NCBI GenBank assembly: GCA_950295325.1
Contig: OX485803.1
Coordinates: 54,823,554-54,887,553 of the forward strand
Reading direction: 5' to 3'
DNA length: 64,000 bases
Source: Polytrichum commune
Taxonomy: Eukaryota; Streptophyta; Polytrichopsida; Polytrichales; Polytrichaceae
Shown: positions 36,271 to 48,866 of the stretch, piece after piece
How positions within the stretch are numbered: the stretch's first letter is position 1
Layout: the number at the start of each line of letters is the position of its first letter
Position numbers and translations under genes: made by a program
Notes under the pieces: generated by a model
The model's input: the letters and a program-made list of their open reading frames with translations, nothing else
Told to the model about the DNA's origin: nothing
Database searches by the model: none

Positions 36271-39200
36271 ATGTGCACATGTTTATTAATTTTCAATAAT
36301 GCATTGAGTTCATTGCGTGCAGCCATGAGGGGGGCTCAATCACATGCAGAAGATTATGTTACAAGTTTGGATGAACAAAACGATCAATTATTTGATCACA
36401 TTCAAGGAGCCCAAGGGGCAATTGAACCATTTATTGATTTGGAAGAAGAAGAAAGTGGAGAGGAGTCTGATTTTGATCCACATAGTGGGGATTGTTTTAC
36501 TGATTTTGCACAACTTCCCGAGCCAATCCCTCAATTTAACTCCTTAATAATGGAAAACATCAATCATGATATGGGTGGAATCCATGAGGGTGCTATGGCG
36601 TCTCCCGAGATGTTGGTTGCTCGAGGTCGCCGTCTCGGTGGTCTAAGGGCCCGCGTAGTAGGAAGTTCAAGCGGTATCCAAATTCATAATATTGATGGAT
36701 TACCCCCTGGTCCCAATGCATCTAGGGCTCGAGCGGCTCACACTCTTGCATTAGGAGGGCATGTTTTTGGTGTTACCCCACTTCACAACACTCCTCGGGA
36801 ACAAGGGGATATTTATGAAGGTGTTGATGTGAGCACTATGAATGGTACATGTTTTAAACGCACATGTACAAAACTTAGGAAAAATGGAAATTGGACGGAT
36901 GAAGATCTAAATGCAGCCATGTTTACAGTTGATGATGGGGCTCCTATAAAAACAGTGGCTAGGCTTTATGGAATTCCCACAACATCTTTACGTGACCATG
37001 TTACTGGGAAAACTATAGGTAGAAAATGTGGCAAATCAGGGGTGCTATCATTTGAAGAGGATAGTGAACTTGTAAAGTGGATTATTAAAATGCAAGCATT
37101 AGGTCATCCAATTAGTTTGAGTCAATGCCGATTGAAGGTGGCTAAGATCACCCAAGACCGGGACACACCTTTTACAAAGGGCATTCCCGGTCCAGGGTGG
37201 GTAAAATGGTTTAAAGTAAGGAATCCAACCTTGACACTTAGAGTGGCGCAAGGATTGGAGTAGTGCAGGGCGAAGGGTTTATGCCCTAAGAATGTTGCAT
37301 CTTTATATGATAATTTATTGGATATGTACACAAGGCACAAATATCCGGACACTCGCATTTGGAACTGTGATGAGTCTGGGGCCCAAACAGGGAGGAATGG
37401 CGGGGGACGTGTTTTGGCCAAAAGAGGGATACGAAGTGCGTATACTATCACTCCGGATGAGAGAGAATGGTTGTCTGTATTGTCATGCATCAATGCTTCC
37501 GGTTCTAGCATTAATAATTTTTATATATTTAAGGGTAGGTCATTTAGGCGGAACTTCATAATTAGGTGTGAGGAGGGAGCTTGTATGGCCATGCAAAAGA
37601 AAACGTGGATGACGGGAACATTGTTCAACGAGTGGATTTACCACTTCTTACATGACGTTGGTCAAATATATGACATTTCTAATGAGAATCGGCATTTATT
37701 GATAATGGATGGGCACAACTCTCATGTTACCCTAGATGTTGCGCACACGGCCCGAAAAGTAGGTCTAGATCTCCTTACCATTCCCAACCACACATCTTAT
37801 GCCACCCAACCTTTGGACGTTAGTATTTTCAAACCGTTCAAAACGGCCTTCAGAAAATATCAGGATTTTTGGACCCTTAGAAATAAGGGTAAGGGTGACG
37901 CGAAGGAAGACATAGCCCAATGGGTTTCGTTAGCCTTGAAGAAAGCCATGACCCCAACAAACATTCAAAAAGGGTTTATCGCGACGGGTATTTGGCCTTT
38001 AAATCGGACAGCCATGAATGACAAAATGGGACCCAACAAAGTGTTTGTTAATGCTCCGGATATGATTAATGAAGAAGAGGTACTAGGTGATGAGCATGTG
38101 GAGGACGTTATTGGAGAAAGGGTGTGGTACAACTTTTTGGTCTCAAAATAGTCATTTTAGGATTTTGATAGGATGTGAATTCATATCGACACTCGAAATG
38201 TGAAATGGACACTAAAGTAAGTCATTAGTGACCAATTATCTGAAATGAGCTAAGGGTGAGATATTTAGTTCATATGAAACAGTTTCCAAGAGGAAGAGTC
38301 TTTTGGGCAGGGCAATAGACATGTGACCAAGTCGAAGAGCCTTATGAAATCTGGCCCCAAGAGACAAGGAAGCTAGTTTAGGGGATATAGAGGAGAAGAG
38401 GGGGAGGAGAAAGTAGTTCCTCTCGAGAAGAGAGCCTCCCTCGTCTTGCAGTTTTTTGAGCGAGTCTAGCTTGGGTGTGAAGCCCTTTTGAATGTACATC
38501 TTACTCTACATAATATCATAAGCGTGAAGCTATATTGTCACTTGTGTGTATGAGGATCGAAATTGTGATATTGTTGGTTGTGTTGTGTGAATCAACTGAA
38601 TTAAATTGAATACTTTCTGGAACGTGAAGTAACCAGTGGGAAATGGTTTGATGTGTCTCTGTGATTGTAAACTTTACCAATTATCGTAACGAGAGTGTGA
38701 AATTCTTGTTCGCAGTAGGAGTTTCTGAAGTGTCACCCCTTAAGTGAAACAGGATTAAGTGAATTCCTGAAGTTTGTGTGATCGGAGTGAAACTGCATAA
38801 AGCATTGAGAATGCTTTGAATTTGTGTTCCTTCGTTACAAGTGGCATGTGAAATGCCCTCGTGAATAAGTGCGTACATTCACTTTGACCAATCAGTAAAA
38901 GAAGATTGTTACAACACTCTTGGAGGGAAAGTCAGAATCATTTAAACGCCAAAGTGAACTTACCTAATGTTATTAAAGGAGGTTGACGTGCAGAAAGTCA
39001 CGATGAAATTGAATCTCAATCTGAGTGTCGGCTTCTAAGTTGAAATCTGTGTCAGAAGTGAATTTCAAGTATCCTCGTCTTGCGAATGATTGAGATCGAA
39101 TGCGTGAAGCAGTTTGGTCATCATAAATCCCTTGAGATTATTTATGTGTGTGAATTGAGATAGGAATGTGAAATTCCTTGAGGCCGACTCTATGATGTAA

Positions 39201-41316
39201 GTTCTGCAGATTTAATCAGGAGTTTCCCAGTCAAATAACTAATTGTGCCTGGATGTATGAGACGGGAAATGTGTCAGTTATGGACGAGATCTTATTTTTG
39301 CGAGCAATCTTCTTTTTCCTCAGAGTTCGGAGTGTCGTAGTAATTCGTCGTAAATGAGTGAGGTCTGATACCCCATTCGAACTAGAAATTAGTGTCGAAA
39401 ACTCATCAGTCCCAAGGGAGAGCGAAAGAGGAGATTACTCAAACTGAATTCAGTGGAGAACCAATTTTGAGGTTAAATCCTCCGAGAGCAGGCTCGTTCG
39501 GTGATCAAGTTGCTCGTGGGGAGAAAGGGAATACCTGTATGCACAAAGCGGCAATGAAGTTTGCTCAAGTTTAGCAACATTCACCACCTTGGGAAGAGGT
39601 AGGCGAATTGAACCTGCGAAGCTTTGAAGTGAAAACGCCGTTCCTGGGAGAAGGGAGAAGAAGCAGTCACGCGGAGTTAGGAAGAAGACGCGGTGAAGGC
39701 GGAAGAAAGAGAGGCGCCTTAAACCCATATCATTTGGGTGAGAGGGAGAAGGCAGCCATATAAGGAGGAGCATCCAGCTCCTTTGTCGAGAACTTGACGC
39801 TGACTGGTTACTGGCTACTGTTACTGGTTACTAGTTACTAAGACTATGGTTACTGGTTACCCAAACTATGGCCCTACCCTTCAGATGTGACTGTTACTGG
39901 TGACTAGACTATGGCCGTGCCGTGTAGACTATGGTCTTGCGATTAGACTCTTACGGTCCCGGTTCTGTTCGGTTCGGTTCTAGACTCGGTCACTAGGTTA
40001 CTGTCACACGTTAGACTTTTGTTAATTTTAATAATTAATTTTAATGCATTCAATTCCACTGTGATAGTGTTAAGTCTAAAACTGACTAAGGAAATAATTC
40101 ATTTCTGTGGTCTTTATCTAATTTAATTAAATCAATCACTTAACCATAGGAGGAGTCAATTGTGAACATGATATCCTTACTAACTGTGGTGTGGCCTATA
40201 GTCCTTGGTTACTTTACTGAGAAGACTATGGTTCACTCAAGGAGTTCATGCCTTGGGTTTTCTAAGACTATGGCGTAACCAAATGACAATTGCTGAGCTG
40301 TGACTCCCTGAATTGCAAAACACATTATAAGAGTGATGTTACTAATGAGAGTGGGTTGTGAGGGAGCGACTGATCAATTGCATGTACTGCTGTGAGTGAC
40401 CCTCAACCTTAATTGAATCAATCCTAAAACTCACTCTAGAAGTCTTTTTCCCTGTGTTTGTTGTCCTAAATACATCTTAATTCTCTTGTAATCTATCAAT
40501 TAACTCAATGGTGATCCTTAGATGTAACACCTGACACTCATTTGGTCTTCCCTGTGTGGTTTTCTTAATTGGAACCCAATCTAAAAACCTATCTACAAAG
40601 GGTACCACAAACTCAAATAGGTGGAGTTCAATATATGGTGACATTGAGAGATGATGAGGGGAATACGATGCAGGGTGTGCACGAGGAGATGGAAACGGGG
40701 GAGAAAGATACCAACGGGGTATGTAGGGTTTCATAAGAGTTGGATGGAGTTGACCCGAATGCAACGTTAGAGTTGACATCAATTCTAGCCCTTCCACAAA
40801 CGGTGTCGATTCCTCGACGGAATCGTGACACACGGTTTATAGATTATTCAAAATCTATAATTATGACTAGTGATGAATACATTGCCGCTTTAGAACAAAA
40901 GCAAGAGAGACGTGAAGAGGTATCAAGAGAAAAGAAAGGCTGACCTTGAGATTAATAAAAATCGAAAGGCAAAAGAAAAAAAACAAAAGGAAGAGGAGAA
41001 GAAAGTGAGGGCCGAGGAACGTGCGGAAGAATATGGAGTAATGTGGCCAACTAAACGATGCATTGAAGTTGGGGTAAAATTGCACGAGGCAATAAGGATT
41101 AATAAGCCTCTTGCTAGGGGGGGCATACCGGGCCCCATGTTGTGGTACAATGCATCCATTGTTTAAGTTGAATAAAAAAAATTGCATGTGGAGAAGGGCT
41201 ATGAAAAAAAAAAACCTAGTGAAAAATTATGTCCATTACAAGAGCCAGTTTGGGTGCATTATCCCGGAGCTCCTCGGAGAGAGTGGCTAGCAACGGGGTC
41301 ATCATTTCCAAGTTAA
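36271..41316 (+). pseudogene. pogo/Tigger-like DDE transposase, broken
   Basis: The frame from an ATG at 36271 (or 36325) runs to 38151 with a single in-frame TAG at 37261-37263. Reading order: an acidic N-terminus; a psq/CENP-B-type helix-turn-helix ('NWTDEDLNAAM...IPTTSLRDHVTGK', ~36889-37010); a second DNA-binding part; then the DDE_1 core. The core has WNCDESG (~37360), MDGHNSH (~37705) and QPLDVSIFKPFK (~37810). The last two Asp are 35 residues apart, a DD35D spacing. The C-terminus continues beyond a 2.5-kb LTR-type insertion (38123-40597): basic coiled-coil sequence at 40740-41160 with frameshifts, and a terminal 31-residue piece ending at 41316. The single stop, the insertion and the frameshifts make it inactive, although the catalytic triad is intact. 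This is a transposon gene, not a host gene. Confidence 0.88.
38123..40597. mobile_element. 2.5-kb LTR-type insertion (long solo LTR or non-coding retroelement) in the pogo gene
   Basis: It starts TGTGGTAC and ends TCTACA (TG...CA), with AAGGG duplicated on both sides (38118-38122 and 40598-40602), as left by an integrase. Deleting it rejoins the transposase reading frame in phase. No second internal LTR copy, PBS or coding frame is apparent, so a long solo LTR is the simplest reading. 39790-39960 and 40190-40280 are rich in 'gttactggttac' and 'gactatgg' motifs. Confidence 0.75.
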
Positions 41317-41319
41317 ACT

Positions 41320-41912
41320 ACAAGAGAAGGTATGCTAGATTAGTTTGTATGTTTTTTATAATCTCATTTTAGACAATTAGAATAAAAAATAGCTATTAGA
41401 AATAATCATTTAAGACCCATCTACCTTAATGAAAGTCTAAATTGATTCTAAATCTAAATGTTTAGTTGCGATTACCATTTGTAATAACTTAACCGTATTT
41501 TGTACTAATGATAACCAATGGTAAAAACGCAGGTTGGTACCCAAGGTCAAGGTTGTTGCCAAGGAGTTAGGCCCACAAAGCCAAGGGGGTTGGTTCATGA
41601 TACGAAGGGGGTTGGAATATGTTATGTAGGTATAGTGGTTAAAGTGTAGGGCCCGGTTGGTAGACTTGGTTTGTCGGGATCTTGGCACGCATCCACTAGG
41701 CTTGGCTCATGATTAGATTCAAGTTGGTTTAAGGCCTTGCATGGTGGGGCTTAATGAGACTATAAGCTCGGTTCCCGGTATAAGGTAGGCCTAGTATGTA
41801 TTTAGTAACGGTTGAGATTATATAATAAATGAGTTAGTCCTCTGGTTCCTCACTCACTTTACTCGCCCGGCCTAGCTAGTGGAATTATGAAGCTACTAGT
41901 TTTGACTTTGAC
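41320..41912. other. Spacer, nothing recognised
   Basis: No coding frame or inverted repeat end was found. The right end of the pogo-like element should lie here or just upstream, but I could not locate it. Confidence 0.4.
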
Positions 41913-42616
41913 TAGAGGAATTATGCTAACCGTCGAAATCGCTTATGTCAAAATCTAATGGCTATAGCCTATGAATCTATATAATTATGTAAGAATGTTG
42001 CAAGAATCAAAGTGAGCCTTTGTGTGTTGTGTGACACTGAAGAATACGAGATAAGTGAATTTTGATTATAATTAAGAATGAGATAAAGTGAAAGAACATA
42101 TTATTTGAGCAACGCAATTTGAATTATGTTTGATGGTAGTAAGTGGTTATTTAATTACGGAAGAAGAGACTAACCCCAATAGGATGAAAATTCATTGGAA
42201 GACTATTGCCAAGATCCGAAAAGACTATTGCCAAAGTTTTTGAGCTTCACGACAAAACTAAAAAATGTGAAACTAGAGTGATTAGAGTCGTAAGATAGGA
42301 CAGACTCACACACGACTCAAAGCACCAACGAACCATAAGAATGGACATTAATCGTAAGGAAGAAGAAATAAAAAAATAAAAAAGTTATTAGAACCTTAAT
42401 CCAATATGACATTAATTCATACCATTTTGTACATGTATTTTTTTTGCAAAAAAAAATTATAGATTCTACAAAAGTTATAATCAAGTCTCAATTAGGGGCC
42501 TTAGTCGTTGTCTGCTTATCCGCCTATGGGGTCTTGTTAAAGAATCCAAACATTGGGGTTTGAACCCTGAATTACTTCATAAGGGGAATATCTCGGGATG
42601 TGTGCCACCATTTTTT

Positions 42617-45600
42617 CATTAGAAAAATTATGAGGCCTGGAGAAGGCCGTGGTCCTTTGATCGAATCCTGACAATGTCCCTCCAGGAATGGGCGGTCATC
42701 GAGCGGGAAGTTCAAAGAAGTTGCCCATGCTCACTGTCATGCCCATGCGCCTGTCACACGTCATCACATAATCAGCTTTCCCGCTCCATTTTTCCCGCTC
42801 CAATTCTGTCCATGAACAAGCCTTTTCTTTTCATGCGGTTTCATTTTCTTTTCGTGGCATTTTGTGTGTCATAAAGAGCAGCGTCTGCTAGTCTGTATGG
42901 TTTTAGATTTGGTGTGATGCTTTTGCAGCGTGATTGTGCAGTACACTGTAGCATTTGTGTCTGTCAAATTTTGGATTGACAATATTTAAAAAAAAAAATT
43001 GGTTAAAAAATGGCAGACAAACCTTATAAACTATCTGCTACCATCGGTTCTAAATATGCACCATTGATAAATCACAGTCGCATGTTGCATGAACAAACTC
43101 ACAAGTCAGAGTTTCCAGCATTAAGAGAGGCGGGAGCTACATGTATTGACCTTTGGACTGATGGATCTCTTTATCCCAAACACCATGTCTTGGATAAACG
43201 ACCTTGTTTTCGAAGCGTCAGCCAATTACTAGAATATGTTGGAGAGGGGAAAAACGGTCTCTTAGGCTTGTAGAAAGTTTATGCTCACTTGACAGTACAA
43301 TGCCGTTCAAAATTGATGAAGGGAAGAGAGAGATACAAGCACTTCGTGAGCATATTCTGCGATTGACAAATGATGTTGAGGAAAAGAATCGACTACTTAA
43401 CTTCACTCGTTCCGAAATTCAATCACGTGAGAGCATAGTTCAGCAAAGTAGAGAGGTCCTTGTAACCACCGATTCTTTGAGAGGCGAGTTGTCTACGTTG
43501 AGAGAAGAATATTCTGCCATGCAGTTTGATCACGAAGAGCGTATCCGCAATTTCACTGCTATTGAATCACAAAGTGCAGAAGATCGCTTTCAAGTTGAAT
43601 TAGACTTGTGGATATTGATCGAAAGTGAGAAGGAGCAGAATGAAGAGAAATTCAAATTAATTCAGGGACAACTCAATAGAACCAAGGCGACTTTGAGACG
43701 GCGAGAAGCAAAAATTGGAAAATTGATTCGAACGCCTTTCGGGTATCGTAGTATAGTTAGACCACGCAAAGATCTATGCGATCTCGCTCCAGGAGGGGGT
43801 CAAGCAAAAAGAATGATGAGATTGGCCAGGGCGATCATAGCGCCAACCACATTAACAAAAATATGCAGTCAGAATTCCGAAACTGGATCTCGACGGCGTC
43901 TTTGTGGTAGTCATGAAAAACAAGCTGAAACAGGGAAGGTCCTTGCAAATATGTTGTCAGTGAATGAAGTATCTGCAATCTGCAAAACAACAAGAATGAA
44001 CAAAGTAGGAGTCGGAATTGCAAATGAATATATGGACAAGATTGGAGAGAGCATTGGTCCAGAGGAAATTGTCGAAACAATGGACTATAATGGCATCACA
44101 CAGAATGGCTACGCTGTTGTTTACAAACGTTTCCAAAGTGCTGTAAAGGTGTCAAACAGAGGTTTGCAAATAGGTTGCCTTCCAAGGCCTTTCAGAGTGT
44201 CCAAAACCAGACAAATGCTCAATCTAAAGTTAGCAGAGTTCATTGGTGATTACTACTCGTTGACTGAGTCAAACACATTTCCACTACCAACCAAATCTAA
44301 GGAGAAAGACTCTGTCATTGTTTCCTTGAATCAATACAACAACATTTTTGCTGATGTGGAGCAAGTGCAACGCACAATGGTTGAACTATATGGCATCACA
44401 GTTGAAGGTATGTATCACAACCTAAACTCAATTGTATGTATCACAACTCTTCATGAGTTCATGTTCACCTTCAAGAGTTTATATTAGAGTTGGAAATGAA
44501 GTTGCATGTTCACTTCAATCTCATTGATTTGTGCATCATTGAATATAAGTTTTTGACATGTTGTTTAAATTTTTTTATTGTAGAGCTGAACGGGAATCCA
44601 CTCATGTTTTGTATTAAGCTCGATGAAGCAGAAGTTGTGCATGCTCAAAAGTTTGAGAGAGTCTCTTTAACACTGATGAATAGAGCCCTTGACAGTAGTA
44701 TGGATCCTAAAAGTGAGAAATACTTTTCAGTGCATAGCGAAAGAGAAGTCTGGCCTATTGCTGCATTTCAGATTCCTAAAGAGTCGCATAAGATACTAAG
44801 TTGGGTGTTCTCCCAAACTAAAATACCATCATTGATAGATAAGCAAGAGAGAGGACAAATGCTTGAAGTTGTTGGAATAGGTTCATTCAAAGTCGAATGG
44901 CACATGGCAGCCGACATGAAAACAGTGAAATGCATGTATGGCCTTTCAATGGGAGCAAACAACCCATTTAGTTGCATATACTGCAATCAACAACGATGTA
45001 AGTCAATGATAGGAACGATCGAGCAAGCTGAGACAGTAATGAAGGAAAAACAGAAGTACTCATGGAGTCATGGCCTGTTTTCCAACACAGTTGATGCAAG
45101 TCCAACAATTGGACACGAGTGGTGGAAGCCTGTGTTGTCCATCCCCTTAGACCGTGTGCACATATGTACACTCCATTGTCTGAATCGAATCATAGAGAAG
45201 CTTGTGCATCTGCACTTCATGCAAGTGTGGGTGATAGGAAATGAAGCACGACATTTTCGATAGAATTTAGCTCAGAGCCCACCGAGGCATGGTAATGATA
45301 AGTGCCATAGCAATTAACAAAATGCCATATGAGTTCTACTGCAACAACGAGTAGCTACTGGTGATGTCATGGGAGTTCATTCCACAGCTGCACAGTAGCA
45401 TGATTGGTACCGTCGTTCTTGTCACGGCGCTAATTTTGAACTAATAATTTACATGCACTACCATATGCACGGAATTCACAACTTCAGCACCAATATAGAA
45501 TCGGACAAAACGAGAAACTGACTGAAGAAAGGTGAGAACCAGTCTACATACTGATTGACAAGAAAAAAAAGTGAACGACATTAGGAGAACTCAGGGAGTA

Positions 45601-46376
45601 GAGAGAATTTGAGCCATCAAAAGTCTGCCAAGATAACAATATACAGAACCCTCAATGTTTGAAGGGAAAAAGTTAACAATACAATAATAAACATGCTGTA
45701 AGGAAACGAAGCTTCTAACTTACAGTTTACGGCGCCTAGCCCAATTAAGACTGTGGGATCTAAGTCCAGTTGACGGCGCTGATATGCGTGTTGCACTTGC
45801 ACTGCCGAAATGCCTTTGCATCCTGGACTCATGCGGAATCCCGAAATCCTTGCCTTATAAGATCCTTCAATGCTATCTGTACCACCATGCCTTGCCGCAT
45901 CCTTTGCGTGCCCTCCCTTTTTCCAGGCCTAAGAGAAACCCACGAATTAATTTCTACTCTCAATGAAACCCTAACTCCTGCTTCAGAAATATTTTCAATA
46001 TTGACTAACTCAATCGCTCCGATAGCCATTGCCGAAACAGAAGTAGAGAACCAAAGAGTTCCTAGAAGCAAACCTAAACCTGGCAAAATTCCTTGGCAAA
46101 GAGAAGCGACACATAGAAAGACACATAGAAAAAGAAGCGCAGTCAGAAAGACAATGAAACCACAGAAGCGCGCGAAACATTGACACTTCAAAACAACGTA
46201 AGCGCGCAAGGCTTCTTCGCGCCTAAATCCCACTTTCTCATTCGATGGATAATCATACCTGTACAACTGCCTTCCACGTCATACGTTCTTGATGTAGCCA
46301 CGGGCAGGCTCTGCACGTAGGCTCCATTGGGTACGAATATTGGAGGCCTCTTAAAGGCTCGATAACTTTTCTAATG
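42617..46376. mobile_element. 3.76-kb DNA transposon with CATTAG termini, family unknown
   Basis: Its limits come from the uninterrupted partner site at 11331-11336. The left end reads CATTAGAAAAATTATGAGGCC. The right end, reverse-complemented, reads CATTAGAAAAGTTATCGAGCC: about 22 bases of terminal inverted repeat with a mismatch and a small gap. No clean target-site duplication survives. Inside are a spliced gene (43010-45263) and ~1.1 kb of 3' sequence with overlapping frames on both strands (plus 45770-46183, 137 codons, very basic; minus 45829-46266, 145 codons, hydrophobic), which I do not recognise. Confidence 0.8.
43010..45263 (+). pseudogene. Coiled-coil, CxxC-containing transposase-like gene of the CATTAG element
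   Basis: The ATG at 43010 opens a frame that must shift once near 43250 (in 'ggggaaaaac') to continue in the long frame that is open to 44487. An intron at 44408-44583 (GTATGT...TTGTAG, phase 1) joins it to an exon ending at a TAG at 45261-45263, giving about 680 residues. The first third is a coiled coil ('REIQALREHILRLTNDVEE', ~43330-43720). The C-terminal exon has AADMKTVKCMYGLS, then CIYC about 17 residues on, and finally IPLDRVHICTLHCLNRIIEK. An Asp followed by a CxxC and a D-x-x-H-x-x-x-LH-type motif recalls RNase-H-fold transposases with a zinc-binding insertion (KDZ/Plavaka-like), but the assignment is only a resemblance. The frameshift suggests it is inactive, unless another intron bypasses it. 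Confidence 0.6.
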
Positions 46377-47169
46377 TCTTCCCTCCTCTCATGTGACAAT
46401 TTATTTTTCATATTTTCTTTCTATGTTTTCTTCAATGTTTAGGTTTCCAAATGAGGCCGTCCCGGTTGTTTTTTTGACATTTTGAGGATCATTTCACTTC
46501 CATATATTTGCACATGAAAATACTAATGTATATTACTATGAAAATTAAAGAATTAATACATGGTTGAAATTACAAGCATGAATGGTAGTGACAATTCGAA
46601 GGTTTGACCGCTCATGATAATTATGCAAGAAAAAATATAAGGTGAGTTATATCAAATACAAAAATAATAAACGAGCCGATGAAATTTATTATTTGGATAA
46701 ACATCCAGAATGCAAATAGTTTGAACAATTTGATGTTTGAAATTCTACTCGTGTATGTGTAAAAAATCAAATTCCAGCATATATCACAGAATATGAATAT
46801 GAAAACAATGAAGACAAAATATCATTAGAATTGCAATACCGTAAAGTTACTCCAAAATACGAGAAGAAAAAAAAATCAAGAAAATTTGAAAATAATTTTA
46901 GAAAAATTTGTTTCAAATTCTAGTAGCTTTATCATAATCTTCCAACAAAATAAAAATTTATTGAAAAAATATATATAGGCATATGATAATTATTGTAGAG
47001 AAATTGTAGCTACTCTTTCATAACTTTAGAATCAATACTTAATTCTAAAAATTTGAATTGTATAAACCTTAAATAAATTGTATTTTCAAAATATTTTGGT
47101 CATGAATTTATGAGCCATAATAATTTCTCTCAATAAATCAACATTTTTTAATCTTATTTTATAAAAGAA

Positions 47170-47640
47170 GAGTTTTTTTGGCATCTACTTCTTCAATATC
47201 TAAAATTTTAATTATTAATTTTTCTATTAAATTTCAATATCCGAGATTTTATTTCTTCAATAGAGGCTCGTTGCCCTTGCAAGACTTGTCTTCCTTTCAC
47301 TGTTCCATCTTTAACTTTTTTTTCTTTAATTCAAATTTGACTTCTTCAATCCATATTGCATCAAATTTGTTCTTCGTAATAATGCATAAATTATATAAAA
47401 TAATACAATTTGATACAATATCCACCATTGATCATAAATGAACATCCACTCTCTTTTGAATTATCCTTCATCTACCCTTCAAAATTCCAAATGCACGCTC
47501 CATACACATCCGAGTTGAAGATTGAATAAAATTCCAATATACCTTATAATATTCCAATTTATCATTACCGTCTTTTAATGGACAATATTTTTCCAACCAT
47601 ATGCAACCCATTTCCTTTACCAAGTCTAGCTAAAAACATT
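47170..47640 (-). pseudogene. PIF/Harbinger transposase fragment
   Basis: Read on the minus strand, 47560-47470 gives SSTRMCMERAFGILKGR, and 47420-47350, in another frame, gives MVDIVSNCIILYNLCIITKN. Together these are the C-terminal Glu-containing block of DDE_4 nucleases (usual form: R..VERAFG.LKGRW...VP.IV.AC..LHN). Stops and frameshifts break it. It lies in a part of copy B (47165-48866) with no counterpart in copy A, so it may have come with a separate insertion. Neither terminal repeat was found. Confidence 0.72.
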
Positions 47641-48866
47641 GCGATCATCTAATATTCTACATAAATAGGTTTTGTCAAATGAATATGTTATTTTTTAAAA
47701 CACGGACATAATTTCTCACATATTAATCTGAATGTAACATGCAAGATACAAGTCCTTTCCTTGAATATTTTATCTGTAAATGAACCCAACAAATACCGAT
47801 TTACAAAGCCCAATTGTCTCTTAAAATTCCACATGCTTCCATATCTTAATCCTAAACTTTGAAGGCAAATGTTGAAAATTGTAACATTCGTCCACTTACC
47901 TTATAAAACCAAAGTTTGTATGTTATTAATATGTTCCGTGATCATATAGAAACACCAATACAAAACTATATTATCACAAGTTTTTTCCTCCTCTCCTTCA
48001 TAGTGTTGAAATTTTAGAAAACAAAACAACAATGAGAAAGAAATAAGCAAAAAAACTATCAATAATTAGAAAGACTTCAAAGACAAGAGTGGACTTGGGG
48101 TGGAAATGAGAGGTAGTGTAATGGAAGTTTCGACCAACCCTATCTTAGAAAATATATTAAAAAACAACACTTTATTTTTGTGGCCCCTTCTCACTTTACA
48201 CTATATCCAAAGGCCACCAAGCTCAAATGTTGGCTTCTCAAGAATGAACAATGGCCCTTGTGAGGATTTCTCCACGACTTTTCACCAAAAAATGTAAAAA
48301 AGGCCTTCATGCCCCATTTGTCAACCTGAAATTCAACTCCAATCCATGTGTGATCCACTTGGCATATAACAACTTAACACTTGTCTACATGCTAAGTTGT
48401 GAAAAATAGTATGCAAACGAACCTAGCAATAATGTAGACCATAGACTTCCTAGCAATGTGTCACATATTCTCATTAGCAGAAGTAACAAAAAGGTCATTC
48501 AAGCATATTGCCGAAATTGTGCTTCATGAAACTCCTAACAAGCCTATCCAACATATATCTAGGGGTACATTTGAAATATTAACTAATACTGTACAAAACA
48601 CAACAAAGTATTTCAATTGAAGTTATTGAAGGGTCAAAGACAACATGTTGTGCATGTAATGAAAGTTGGTGTTGTATCCAGTTTGCCACTGAAACCAAGA
48701 CAAATGTTCTAGAGATTTTGTACACACTTGATACATGCACTATGTCTATGGACAACATCTTATCTTCTAAAGGATTCCAACCCAATTAGACCTCTATATA
48801 CTTCCCAATAAACAGTTGCTTTACTAGATTCTTGATACATAAAGCATAGGACATGTTGTAGGTCTG
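47640..48866. other. Copy-B-specific spacer
   Basis: AT-rich sequence with no counterpart in copy A. It probably holds the rest of the Harbinger relic upstream of the recognisable block. No intact gene was seen. Confidence 0.4.

Larger units (their letters stand above)
41913..47165. repeat. Duplicated arm, copy B (partner 10645-12125)
   Basis: 41913-42616 and 46377-47165 together match 10645-12125. The intervening 42617-46376 is an insertion. Confidence 0.85.

Noticed and set aside
45770-46266. Overlapping plus (137-codon) and minus (145-codon) frames in the CATTAG element
   Set aside because: Both are open over the same bases, have no recognisable domain, and cannot both be real. Kept only as a note in the element entry.
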